Shown: positions 11,161 to 22,000 of the stretch, one piece after another | Numbering within the stretch: the first letter of the stretch is position 1 | Layout: each line of letters opens with the position of its first letter | Source: Piezodorus guildinii | Taxonomy: Eukaryota > Arthropoda > Insecta > Hemiptera > Pentatomidae | Length of the DNA: 64,000 nucleotides | Reading direction: 5' to 3' | NCBI GenBank assembly: GCA_023052935.1 | Contig: CM041293.1 | Span: forward strand, 171,607,600 to 171,671,599 | The notes under the pieces: generated by a model | Seen by the model: only the letters and a program-made list of their open reading frames with translations | Told to the model about the DNA's origin: nothing | The model's database searches: none | Translations under genes and position numbers: made by a program

Positions 11161-11815
11161 AGATGTTGAAAGCAGGTTTCAAGTGCGGCGTTTTCCTTTT
11201 TTTTTCTTCTTTTTTTTTTTGTTAGTAAATGATCATAGATTGTGAACCTGATTCTGACAACAACCTTTAAAGGCTGTCAATATCTTTAATGATGCGTATG
11301 TTACTGCAATCTATAGAAATTCCATTAAACTATCTCCTGAGCCAGACAGAAAGTTATTAATTTTACTTTAAATTCCATTTTTTTATGTAGCAAACGAAAT
11401 GTTAAAACCTTATTGTTTCTGTATAGAGAATAGTGATTACTTTTTCAGTTAAAGGTCACCGTTGACAATTCCTCGCTCTTGTGAATATCAATTTATATCC
11501 AATTAACTAGTTGAGAGTTTGAACTGATTGGATTCGGATGACGAGCGGACGTCAGTTCCAGATATCGGTGCTTGACATGGGCCAAAGTGTTGCTACCAAA
11601 CGCCCGCCCGTCTTCATTGTATTTGCTACTGTGTAAAACAACATATTAAGTTTTCTCGGTGTCCATCATACTACAGCTCGTATTTCGGGCAAGATTTTTT
11701 GGTGCCGTTAATTACAGAAAATTTTATTTTTCCCATATGAAGATAAACTTAATTACAGAGAGGAGACAAATAATGCCTGCTTACACCAGGGAGGTTATGT
11801 TATATTTAAAACAAT
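11161..11815. other. No feature recognised
   Basis: AT-rich with a poly-T/C patch at 11192-11220. Short open frames here have no recognisable motifs. Confidence 0.45.
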
Positions 11816-12664
11816 CTGGTGCGCTTAGCACACGACTTTCACTTACCTTCGTTGTTAAAATCAATTGAAGAATTTTTAAATACATGTATAGATAAAAATA
11901 AATTGTTAAACAAAAATGGGGAGCCCGTGGCTAAGTGGCTAGCGCGCTAGTCTCTCATGCTACTGGTTCTGAGTTCGAATCCCAGTCCCGGCGGGGCTTA
12001 AGTATGTAAAAAAATGTGGATTCACTCACAACCTCCCCCCGGGTATGTGAGACCCGTCAGCCAAAGGGTGGCCACTCACAAAATTAGTCGTAGGGAGTGA
12101 TGACCCTACACTAACAATTGGATCGTGAAACGTGAGTGTAATCTCGCAGGAGTTTACACCGCGAGGCCCAGGGCCTACACGGCCTGTCGCGTCTCTGGAA
12201 GAAGAAGAGATAAAAATAAATGGTTAAAAAATTAATTAAATTGAATTTCAATAGAAACATGTGATTTATTAAATAATCTATTATATTTTTATCTACAAAA
12301 ATCAGTTAGTTTTATCAGCTTTTCATCACTCTCTATTACCCATTACAATTCCGTGTATCAGGCAATATTTTTCTAAAATCTTAGCTGTCCAACGGTATAT
12401 TATACATCTATATAACTATTCTTGTGTTCGAAAACAAATATTTTTGCACTTTTTTCCTTTAGTTGTTTATCAAATTCGCTCAACTTTCATATTTAGCCGC
12501 TATTTATCTATGTTAATAAGATAATGTACCTAATTATTTGAAATATACAAAATTAAATATACTTTAGAGGAAGAAATTTTAAAATATCTGTATTTAAGCC
12601 CAGTCAGACTATTTTAATCAGAATGAAACTTACATGATATTAAACCCCATTAAATTTAACATTA

Positions 12665-12718
<54 letters not shown>
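11816..12718 (+). repeat. R1 dispersed repeat, left part, split by a SINE and by the LTR element
   Basis: It starts with the R1 left end ('tctggtgcg...cacgactttcacttacct'), is interrupted by SINE2 at 11913-12208, then runs to 'cccattaaatttaacatt' and a (TA)n tract (12669-12718). LTR copy A begins there. The rest of the same R1 copy, starting 'gtttaatcaaaatcgttag', is on the far side of the LTR element at 18209-18500. So the LTR element sits in a TA tract inside R1. Confidence 0.8.
11913..12208 (+). repeat. SINE2, tRNA-derived, inserted in R1
   Basis: The head has an A box 'tggctaagtgg' and B box 'agttcgaatcc', followed by an unrelated body ending 'gaagaagaaga'. A near-duplicate flank, 'taaaaataaattgttaaa' on the left and 'taaaaataaatggttaaa' on the right, is the target duplication with one mismatch. 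The head folds like a tRNA but lacks a proper acceptor stem, so I do not call it a tRNA gene. Confidence 0.8.
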
Positions 12719-12720
<2 letters not shown>

Positions 12721-12723
<3 letters not shown>

Positions 12724-12905
12724 TATTTCTACCGAGAAAAATATATTAGAAAGGGAAACAGAGAGGCGAAATAAAACCCACGCTTACTTGATAACATATG
12801 ATTTATTATCACTTATACATTAAAAAGGTTACATAAATTCAGGTGTTGTTTACATTTACATCAAAGGTGATTAAAGTTAATATTAACACTCTTCCCATCT
12901 TAACT
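12721..12905 (-). repeat. 3' LTR of copy A
   Basis: About 185 bp, the same as 17949-18133. On the minus strand it starts 'agttaagatggg' and ends 'gaaataagt', not the common TG...CA ends. It contains AATAAA on the minus strand (plus 12802-12807) just after 'tataag'. The exact ends are uncertain by up to 5 bases because the flank is (TA)n. Confidence 0.85.
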
Positions 12906-12917
12906 CCCCCCTGCCAG
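12906..12917 (-). promoter_or_regulatory. Polypurine tract of the LTR element
   Basis: On the minus strand 'ctggcagggggg' immediately precedes the 3' LTR, the expected place for plus-strand DNA priming. Confidence 0.75.
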
Positions 12918-12939
12918 TTTACAAACACTGTTTGTAAAC
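12917..12939. repeat. Perfect 10 bp inverted repeat beside the polypurine tract
   Basis: 'gtttacaaac' and 'gtttgtaaac' flank a 3-base spacer (12927-12929). It could form a hairpin in the RNA 3' region just upstream of the polypurine tract. Confidence 0.85.
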
Positions 12940-13230
12940 CACCTAAATGGATACATAAACAAATTACATAACTAGACAAATAAACTAAACTAACTAAACA
13001 AGAAATAACCGACATAAAAGCGAACTTAAATGTAACTTACTAACTAAACACAAGATAGAACAAAAATTGCACCTGCCTAAACTTGGGGAAGAAAGAAAGC
13101 ATAGAAAAAAAAAAGGAAAGAAAGCAGTAACTTGATGTTAAAACAAATACAAAGCATTACAAAAACGATACTACCACATAAAACAAAAAGCCAAGTCCCC
13201 ACTAGATCCCAGGTCTGAAGCAGAGGATAA
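12940..13230. other. 3' untranslated stretch between integrase and the polypurine tract
   Basis: AT-rich, no open frame, no env-like coding. Confidence 0.6.
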
Positions 13231-16200
13231 CTACGATTGAGGAATTCTCAATTGTTCAATATGAACTGTCCGCCGTTTACGGGGATCTGCCAAACACTGC
13301 ACTGTCACCACGTTGTGTTCCCGAATCACAACCACCCTAAACGGACCCTCATACCGAACAACTTCCTTATCTCTGTTCGAACTGATCCGCCGATACACTA
13401 TCGTACCAATGCGAATGTCCTCCATCCGATCACGAACACGAAGATTTTCTTTGGCAACGCGCCGACTCTTCTCCGCGACCAGCCTCCCGCGCACCTTCCC
13501 CCATAATTTGACAAGGGCCGCCCGGTTACTGACCAGCACGTCGGATAAGTTCCCCGCCGCCGCTGTGCCCCTGTAATCCCTGCGCCGATCCCGCAGGCCA
13601 AAGAGAATTTCAAACGGCGAGAATCCCGTCGCCGCATGAATTGAGTGGTTATACGCAGCCACGCACCGCTAAGTCCTCTAGATCCACCTGATACACCCGC
13701 AAATGATCCCCTAGCGTACTATGCAGCCTCTCGATGCCCCCTCGACTCTTGGGGTGTCCCGGCGTATTGAGATGCCAATCGATATCGAGCGCCTTCATTG
13801 CCGCACGAACAGTACTATTGTCAAACTCCCGACCCCCCTCTGAAGAGATCCGCTCGGGCACGCCGTAGAACTGAAACCAGGTACGGAGGCCAGCTAAAAT
13901 CGATTCCGATGACCGGTCCGACACGAGATAGGCCATGGCTACTTTACTAAAGAGGTCCATCATGGTGACCCACTTGTACCCCCGCCACGTAAAGGTATCA
14001 ACCTGTAAGTCACACAGCGGCACATCAGACGTCGGCGTCATCTCCTGCACTCCCCGAGGTGGGTGGCGATCATACTTGGTAGCCCGACAAACCTCGCACG
14101 CACTCACAACCTCCGTGATAGTCCGCCTCATACCCCACCAAAAATACCGTCGTTTCAAAGCCTGTAGCGTTTCCGGTTCCCCGCGGTGGTTCGTTTTCCC
14201 TTGGTGGTACGCTAGCGTAACTTCCCGCTGTCGTTCCTCATCCGGTATCGTCTCGACCGACAGAGTGCACCGCACAAATATCCTATCGATTCCAATAAGC
14301 TCACGTTTCCAGAGCCGCTTAATCTTCTCCCATATCGTCGCGTTTCCCACGTATAGATAATGGGTCTTCCCCGGCTCGAACGCATCCTGAAGCGTCCTAC
14401 AAATCTGATCATCCCTAACACCCGGTTGCGACCATACGGTGGTAATGCGCGAATTGCCGTACCGCTTCTGCTCCAACTTTAGCGGACCCGAGGTTCTGGT
14501 CTTCCACACGATTTGCCTAAGTTTGTCATTGATAATCTCCTCCCTCTCCTCCATGTCTGACGCGCGCCTGTCGGACGAGCTACCTTCTTCTACTGACCGA
14601 TCGTCTCTGTCGGACTCTGAGGACCCGCGTCCCCCTTCACTCTCCGGCGTCCACTCACGCAAGAACTGCCGCACACCGCTCGACGGTTCTCCATCCTCCT
14701 CCTCTATGGCGTTAACTACCAGCGCCCGTGACAGCCAGTCAGCCACAACGTTGTCCCGATCCGGTTTGTACACTACGTCGATATTGTACTGGCTGAGGAA
14801 CTCCTTCCAACGGGTAACTCGTGCTGACGATTCCTTGAGGGTACCTACCCATTGCAGTGGCCGATGATCAGTATGCACCTTGAATCTCCTCCCGAACAAA
14901 TACGGTCGAAAGTGTTCCACCGCCCAAACGATCCCCAACAACTCCCGCTCCAACGCACTGTATCTAGTCTCCGCGTCCGTGAGGCGCCTGCTTGCGTTTG
15001 CCACGGGGCGTTCCCCTTCTGGTCCTTCCTGTGATAGAACAGCTCCCAGCGCGTACTCACTTGCGTCTGTGGTGACTGAAAACGGTCGTTCAAAGTCCGG
15101 AAACGCCAAGATGGGCTCTTCCTGTAATCGCGCCATACACCATCGGATGTTCTCCTCCATAACGGGCGTTACCACAACCGCTCGACCCTTCTTTAGCAGG
15201 TTATTAAGGGCACGAGATATTTCGCCATGTCCGGCACGAACCGCCTATAATAGTTTAGCGTCCCCAGTAACCGCCTAATCCCTTTAATGTCCCTCGGAAT
15301 AGCCATGTTCCGTATAGCTGCCACCTTCTGCACGTCGGGTTTCACGCCATCTTTGGATATTGTGTGGCCTAAAAAATTAATTTCGGTTTGCCCCATCGAC
15401 GATTTCTCCCCCGAGAGCTTGAGCCCGAACTGACGGATCCGATTAAAAACACTGCGCAGGTGGTTTATATGATCTTCCTCGGATTTACTAAAAATCAAAA
15501 GGTCGTCCATATAAACTTGACATACCGCCTCGTCAATCCCCCGCAAAAATTCGTCCATCAAGCGTTGGAACGTAATAGGGGCGTTTTTCAGTCCGAAAGG
15601 CATCCGTGTAAATTCGTAGTGGCCCCGCTCAAATGAAAATGCTGTCTTGTGTTGGTCCCTCGGATGCATTTTAATTTGGTGATAGCCTGCCTTTAGATCC
15701 AATGTACTGAATACCGTGGCCCCGTTGAGGCGGTCCAGAATGTCTTCGAAACGAGGTATGGGGTATTTCTCGTCCACCGTATTCTCATTCAACTTCCTGA
15801 AATCGACTACAACCCTGTATTTTTCCGGCTTCCCGTCTCCCGTGCTCTTTTTCTTTACCGCCCAAAGGGGACTATTATAAGGGGACGCGCTATCCACTAT
15901 TATTCCTTGTCGCTTAAGGTCATCCAGCTCCTCCCGAATGTGCCGACGTAACGCTTGCGGGTACCGCCGTTCTTTAACGTAAATCACTCGCTCTTGTTTT
16001 AATGGGATTTCATGAGCCGTTTTCCCCGTAACGCCCAATAGACCCCCTTCCTGATAGAAAATATCGTAATACTGACGGTAAAGGATTTTTCTCCAGTCTT
16101 CCGCCTGGTTTATCGCGCCTATTTGTACTAGTCCATCTTTCTGAGCCCTTCTTCCCCTATAGGACTTTTTCCCTATCCTTATAGCCCACTGTCCGGTCTT

Positions 16201-16569
16201 GTTTCTTATTTTGGTTCCTAATTTCCCCAATAGATCACACCCGATTATCCCTTCATATTCTCGCGGCATATTTTCTACCACGAGAACCACCAATTTTCCT
16301 CCCTCTATTCCCCATCGACTTAATTCGATCTCAACTTCCCCTTCCACTCTACACGGACCGCCTAGAGTAATTAACATACATTGACACTCCCTCGGAATCC
16401 TCTTTTCTTTGAATAAAAACTCTATCATTTTCTGTGACATTATTGTATTAGAGCTACCCGTGTCCACTAAACACCATAATCCTCTCGCAACCCTTATTAT
16501 AGGCAACCTACCGCACATCCCCCTGATGTTATTCACTACTGCGCGGTTGCCTCCCTGCCCGCACTCACC
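13231..16569 (-). pseudogene. pol of LTR copy A, broken in two places
   Basis: Begins right after the gag stop in the same frame. The first open block (to 15193) carries the aspartic protease (DTGSS) and the reverse transcriptase (YMDD). Loss of one G in the run at 15208-15210 shifts the frame. The second block (15175-13649) holds RNase H and the integrase zinc-binding and catalytic domains. Near 13663-13690 a rearranged stretch replaces about 39 bases of copy B with about 22, breaking the frame again. The third block (13662-13231) encodes the integrase C-terminus with 'YEGPFRVVVI', a GPY/F-type module, and no chromodomain. It is the only place in the window where that C-terminus survives. 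Confidence 0.9.
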
Positions 16570-17811
16570 TCATTCATCATGTCTTCTGCTCCCAGCTGCT
16601 CCTCGTCGCTCTTCGCTCCTCCTCGTGCTCTTTGCTTCTTCTTCTCTGCTGCCTCCTGGTTCGCTCCTATCCTCCTCCGTCTCTGATGACTCCGACGAAC
16701 GCACTGACTCAGATGTGGATCTGTCCCTTCTCCACACCCTTTGCGCGTTCACCTCCATAGGCTCTCCTCTGCCCATGTTCCTGCTCCTACTCATATAAGG
16801 ATACTGCCGGGCAATGTGCCCTTCGGTCCCGCACTCGAAGCATCGCGTGCGAGGGCATCTTGCAACCAAATGGCCCACTTTCCCGCACCCGTGACACTTT
16901 CTGTCTTCCTTTCGAAAAATCTTTTTTTCTGTCCCTTGCCTCCTCTCTCTAGCAACAAATTTTTCTCGACCATCGGGCTCAGGTGCCTTTTTCTTCCAAG
17001 TTTCTGGTCTATTTCGGTTCCTGCCGACCTCTGTCCTCCTGTAAGGCACTCTCGTCCATTCTATAGCCGCTTCCCCGCTCCTGGACTCCTCGTCTCTGGC
17101 GCTCGCATCCACCATCTCTTGAGCGCATTCGACGAACGTCTTGTCTCTGGGAAGACCCTCTTTCTTTCCCGTTTCCCTCGCAAGTTGCACTCTCAGGATA
17201 GTAGATAAGAAAGCCATTTTGTCTTCTACTACCTCCGCAGAAAGTGTTTCCCGCAATTTCTCTGTGATGCGGTTGTAACGGGCTAATAGTAATCCGGCGT
17301 ACTGTCCGCTTGACTGGTATGGACGTTTCGTTTCCCGAAACATCTGGAAGATGTCTTCTTCCGGGGCCCATCGGCCTCCTCCGAATGCTTTCTTAAGCCT
17401 ATCTTTGATAATGCCCCACGCCGTGTCCTCATCAGCCTGTATCAAGTTTAAGATCTGTCTACGGACCCGGCATACTAATGCCGCTCTAAGTGATACAGCG
17501 TCTTGAGAATTCATCAAACTCTCAGATAATTTCGCCTCAATAGTTGCCATAATTCTGTCGCCTCCCTTCAAGAAATGATTGAGGTTGCCGACCTCTCCGT
17601 CAAAGCGTTCCAGCTCGGAAATGGCTTTTCTGACATCTTGTGCTGTCGCCGTCCAAACCTTGACCCACTCTAGAGTGGTTGTGTGGTTCCCGATGGGAAC
17701 TTGTGCTCCCGCTAGCGACTGAGCCGGTAGTGGTTGTATCTCCTGAGTTGAAGACTGAGGTAATGTTCTATCTTCCGTAAGGACTGGTGGTATCGAAATA
17801 TTTTCTGTCAT
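16570..17811 (-). CDS. gag of LTR copy A
   Basis: 413 codons from the first ATG (17811, 'MTENISIPP'); the frame is open 27 bases further upstream but without an ATG. The N-terminal 290 residues are a retrotransposon-gag type capsid region rich in helices. Residues 306-319 form a standard CCHC zinc knuckle (CHGCGKVGHLVARC). Residues 324-337 form a second knuckle whose last Cys is replaced by Tyr. The C-terminus is Ser/Glu/Arg-rich. It ends at a UGA (16570-16572), beyond which pol continues in the same frame. The protein is expected to package element RNA into cytoplasmic particles. The sequence appears identical to the copy at 22140-23381. Confidence 0.9.
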   Translation of the reverse strand: MTENISIPPVLTEDRTLPQSSTQEIQPLPAQSLAGAQVPIGNHTTTLEWVKVWTATAQDVRKAISELERFDGEVGNLNHFLKGGDRIMATIEAKLSESLMNSQDAVSLRAALVCRVRRQILNLIQADEDTAWGIIKDRLKKAFGGGRWAPEEDIFQMFRETKRPYQSSGQYAGLLLARYNRITEKLRETLSAEVVEDKMAFLSTILRVQLARETGKKEGLPRDKTFVECAQEMVDASARDEESRSGEAAIEWTRVPYRRTEVGRNRNRPETWKKKAPEPDGREKFVARERRQGTEKKIFRKEDRKCHGCGKVGHLVARCPRTRCFECGTEGHIARQYPYMSRSRNMGRGEPMEVNAQRVWRRDRSTSESVRSSESSETEEDRSEPGGSREEEAKSTRRSEERRGAAGSRRHDE

Positions 17812-17931
17812 TTTTAAAGAGAGAAATGGAAAAAACAAAGAGAGAGGTTATAATGAGAAAAAAAAAACTTACGTAGAGTAAAACAGACGATAAAACAGTT
17901 TCTTCTCACTCGAAAACGATCAAAATAACGT

Positions 17932-17949
17932 TCCCGGGTTTCGGCACCA
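17932..17949 (-). promoter_or_regulatory. Primer binding site, matches tRNA-Phe 3' end
   Basis: The plus strand reads TCCCGGGTTTCGGCACCA, the 3' terminal sequence expected of a eukaryotic tRNA-Phe including CCA; the element RNA therefore carries its complement. It starts directly at the 5' LTR edge. This is recall of the conserved tRNA-Phe acceptor end, not a search. Confidence 0.8.
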
Positions 17950-18131
17950 CTTATTTCTACCGAGAAAAATATATTAGAAAGGGAAACAGAGAGGCGAAAT
18001 AAAACCCACGCTTACTTGATAACATATGATTTATTATCACTTATACATTAAAAAGGTTACATAAATTCAGGTGTTGTTTACATTTACATCAAAGGTGATT
18101 AAAGTTAATATTAACACTCTTCCCATCTTAA

Positions 18132-18133
<2 letters not shown>
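17949..18133 (-). repeat. 5' LTR of copy A
   Basis: Same 185 bp as at 12721-12905 with no visible difference; followed on the plus strand by a long (TA)n tract to 18208. Confidence 0.85.

Positions 18134-18208
<75 letters not shown>
18134..18208. repeat. (TA)n tract between 5' LTR and R1
   Basis: About 37 TA units; the duplicated counterpart at 23703-23759 is shorter. Confidence 0.95.
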
Positions 18209-18212
<4 letters not shown>

Positions 18213-18500
18213 TAATCAAAATCGTTAGAGCCGTTTTTGAGGAAATCGTAAAAAGCTACAAAATGCGTGGTATAAAGTGGCTCTTCCGGTTAGCTGATTT
18301 CGATGAAAAAGTTGCTGTAACATAACGGGCATATATTTGTCCTAAATATGAAATTTCAGTTTCATAGGACTTACCGTTTCCCCCCGGGAGTTACCACACA
18401 CACACACTTCTGGAATTAGAAAATTTTCACGATCGCAATACTTTCCCTTACTATATATTTTATATATATAGGTAAGTGAAAGTAAAAATGCTGCAAATTA
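18209..18500 (+). repeat. R1 dispersed repeat, right part
   Basis: Runs from 'gtttaatcaaaatcgttag' to 'ggtaagtgaaagtaaaaa', completing the copy begun at 11816. A (CA)n patch is near 18395. Duplicated at 23760-24040. Confidence 0.8.
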
Positions 18501-18747
18501 TAACACAATGGTTTATTATTTCCAAATAATTACATTATGTTATAACTGTTTATTTAGGTGTTATGCAATTAATTGATATGAAAAGCAATAAATAATTCAA
18601 AGAAAAATTGGACCAAAATTAATTTTGGGTATTTATTTGTTTTTGCAGTTGGTTTTAATGACAAAAAACTGCGAGTGGTTATTATTGTCCAAAAGATCTT
18701 CAGAAGACGATTAACTTAACTATGATGAAGAGGAAAGAAAAAAAAAA

Positions 18748-18802
<55 letters not shown>

Positions 18803-19005
18803 ATAAAAAATAAATAAATAAAATAAATAAATAAAAATTGTGAGTAAAATATCAAAGCGTGCATAAAATAGCCTGAATGTGTTAAATGAGGTGATATAAA
18901 CGAATGTTCTTTACCAATTGAATGACACCGTCGACGGCCTGATCACTATCGCTCAATGCCTCCGAGACTTTATTTATTTATTAATCGTACGGCGGACAAA
19001 CGGAT
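18501..19005. other. Flank of unknown nature, duplicated at 24053-24558
   Basis: No other copy is seen apart from the duplication. It contains a (TA)n tract (about 18755-18799) and an AAAT-rich patch (18800-18835), then a GC-mixed end 'accgtcgacggcctgatcac'. No ORF stands out. Confidence 0.45.
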
Positions 19006-22000
19006 GCAACGCGCCGACTCTTCTCCGCGACCAGCCTCCCGCGCACCTTCCCCCATAATTTGACAAGGGCCGCCCGGTTACTGACCAGCACGTCGGATAA
19101 GTTCCCCGCCGCCGCTGTGCCCCTGTAATCCCTGCGCCGATCCCGCAGGCCAAAGAGAATTTCAAACGGCGAGAATCCCGTCGCCGCATGAATTGAGTGG
19201 TTATACGCAGCCACCGCACGCGGCATAGCCACGTCCGGTTCTAGTCCCTTATCCACCTGATACACCCGCAAATGATCCCCTAGCGTACTATGCAGCCTCT
19301 CGATGCCCCCTCGACTCTTGGGGTGTCCCGGCGTATTGAGATGCCAATCGATATCGAGCGCCTTCATTGCCGCAAGAACAGTACTATTGTCAAACTCCCG
19401 ACCCCCCTCTGAAGAGATCCGCTCGGGCACGCCGTAGAACTGAAACCAGGTACGGAGGCCAGCTAAAATCGATTCCGATGACCGGTCCGACACGAGATAG
19501 GCCATGGCTACTTTACTAAAGAGGTCCATCATGGTGACCCACTTGTACCCCCGCCACGTAAAGGTATCAACCTGTAAGTCACACAGCGGCACATCAGACG
19601 TCGGCGTCATCTCCTGCACTCCCCGAGGTGGGTGGCGATCATACTTGGTAGCCCGACAAACCTCGCACGCACTCACAACCTCCGTGATAGTCCGCCTCAT
19701 ACCCCACCAAAAATACCGTCGTTTCAAAGCCTGTAGCGTTTCCGGTTCCCCGCGGTGGTTCGTTTTCCCTTGGTGGTACGCTAGCGTAACTTCCCGCTGT
19801 CGTTCCTCATCCGGTATCGTCTCGACCGACAGAGTGCACCGCACAAATATCCTATCGATTCCAATAAGCTCACGTTTCCAGAGCCGCTTAATCTTCTCCC
19901 ATATCGTCGCGTTTCCCACGTATAGATAATGGGTCTTCCCCGGCTCGAACGCATCCTGAAGCGTCCTACAAATCTGATCATCCCTAACACCCGGTTGCGA
20001 CCATACGGTGGTAATGCGCGAATTGCCGTACCGCTTCTGCTCCAACTTTAGCGGACCCGAGGTTCTGGTCTTCCACACGATTTGCCTAAGTTTGTCATTG
20101 ATAATCTCCTCCCTCTCCTCCATGTCTGACGCGCGCCTGTCGGACGAGCTACCTTCTTCTACTGACCGATCGTCTCTGTCGGACTCTGAGGACCCGCGTC
20201 CCCCTTCACTCTCCGGCGTCCACTCACGCAAGAACTGCCGCACACCGCTCGACGGTTCTCCATCCTCCTCCTCTATGGCGTTAACTACCAGCGCCCGTGA
20301 CAGCCAGTCAGCCACAACGTTGTCCCGATCCGGTTTGTACACTACGTCGATATTGTACTGGCTGAGGAACTCCTTCCAACGGGTAACTCGTGCTGACGAT
20401 TCCTTGAGGGTACCTACCCATTGCAGTGGCCGATGATCAGTATGCACCTTGAATCTCCTCCCGAACAAATACGGTCGAAAGTGTTCCACCGCCCAAACGA
20501 TCCCCAACAACTCCCGCTCCAACGCACTGTATCTAGTCTCCGCGTCCGTGAGGCGCCTGCTTGCGTTTGCCACGGGGCGTTCCCCTTCTGGTCCTTCCTG
20601 TGATAGAACAGCTCCCAGCGCGTACTCACTTGCGTCTGTGGTGACTGAAAACGGTCGTTCAAAGTCCGGAAACGCCAAGATGGGCTCTTCCTGTAATCGC
20701 GCCATACACCATCGGATGTTCTCCTCCATAACGGGCGTTACCACAACCGCTCGACCCTTCTTTAGCAGGTTATTAAGGGGCACGAGATATTTCGCCATGT
20801 CCGGCACGAACCGCCTATAATAGTTTAGCGTCCCCAGTAACCGCCTAATCCCTTTAATGTCCCTCGGAATAGCCATGTTCCGTATAGCTGCCACCTTCTG
20901 CACGTCGGGTTTCACGCCATCTTTGGATATTGTGTGGCCTAAAAAATTAATTTCGGTTTGCCCCATCGACGATTTCTCCCCCGAGAGCTTGAGCCCGAAC
21001 TGACGGATCCGATTAAAAACACTGCGCAGGTGGTTTATATGATCTTCCTCGGATTTACTAAAAATCAAAAGGTCGTCCATATAAACTTGACATACCGCCT
21101 CGTCAATCCCCCGCAAAAATTCGTCCATCAAGCGTTGGAACGTAATAGGGGCGTTTTTCAGTCCGAAAGGCATCCGTGTAAATTCGTAGTGGCCCCGCTC
21201 AAATGAAAATGCTGTCTTGTGTTGGTCCCTCGGATGCATTTTAATTTGGTGATAGCCTGCCTTTAGATCCAATGTACTGAATACCGTGGCCCCGTTGAGG
21301 CGGTCCAGAATGTCTTCGAAACGAGGTATGGGGTATTTCTCGTCCACCGTATTCTCATTCAACTTCCTGAAATCGACTACAACCCTGTATTTTTCCGGCT
21401 TCCCGTCTCCCGTGCTCTTTTTCTTTACCGCCCAAAGGGGACTATTATAAGGGGACGCGCTATCCACTATTATTCCTTGTCGCTTAAGGTCATCCAGCTC
21501 CTCCCGAATGTGCCGACGTAACGCTTGCGGGTACCGCCGTTCTTTAACGTAAATCACTCGCTCTTGTTTTAATGGGATTTCATGAGCCGTTTTCCCCGTA
21601 ACGCCCAATAGACCCCCTTCCTGATAGAAAATATCGTAATACTGACGGTAAAGGATTTTTCTCCAGTCTTCCGCCTGGTTTATCGCGCCTATTTGTACTA
21701 GTCCATCTTTCTGAGCCCTTCTTCCCCTATAGGACTTTTTCCCTATCCTTATAGCCCACTGTCCGGTCTTGTTTCTTATTTTGGTTCCTAATTTCCCCAA
21801 TAGATCACACCCGATTATCCCTTCATATTCTCGCGGCATATTTTCTACCACGAGAACCACCAATTTTCCTCCCTCTATTCCCCATCGACTTAATTCGATC
21901 TCAACTTCCCCTTCCACTCTACACGGACCGCCTAGAGTAATTAACATACATTGACACTCCCTCGGAATCCTCTTTTCTTTGAATAAAAACTCTATCATTT

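Larger units (their letters stand above)
12721..18133 (-). mobile_element. Ty3/gypsy-type LTR retrotransposon, copy A (both LTRs, broken pol)
   Basis: Order on the minus strand: 5' LTR (18133-17949), primer binding site, gag, a single in-frame UGA, pol (protease, reverse transcriptase, RNase H, integrase with GPY/F-like end), polypurine tract, 3' LTR (12905-12721). The RT-RNase H-integrase order is that of the Ty3/gypsy group. No env-like frame follows integrase. The two 185 bp LTRs look identical by eye, so the insertion is recent. Pol carries a one-base deletion near 15208 and a 17-base net deletion near 13663-13690, neither present in copy B. Insertion is in a TA tract; a short flanking duplication ('aactt') is possible but ambiguous. 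Confidence 0.9.

Noticed and set aside
11925..12000. tRNA gene
   Set aside because: A and B boxes are present, but the acceptor stem does not pair, a long unrelated body follows and there is a target duplication: it is a SINE head.
12940..13230. env gene after pol, which would make the LTR element an endogenous retrovirus
   Set aside because: Only about 290 non-coding bases separate integrase from the polypurine tract region; no signal peptide or membrane segment is present.
13935..15278. Several 60-142 codon plus-strand frames (and their copies at 19504-20820)
   Set aside because: All are antisense to the pol frame of the LTR element and are duplicated only because the element is.
16741..17208. 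155-codon plus-strand frame opposite gag
   Set aside because: Antisense shadow of the gag coding sequence.
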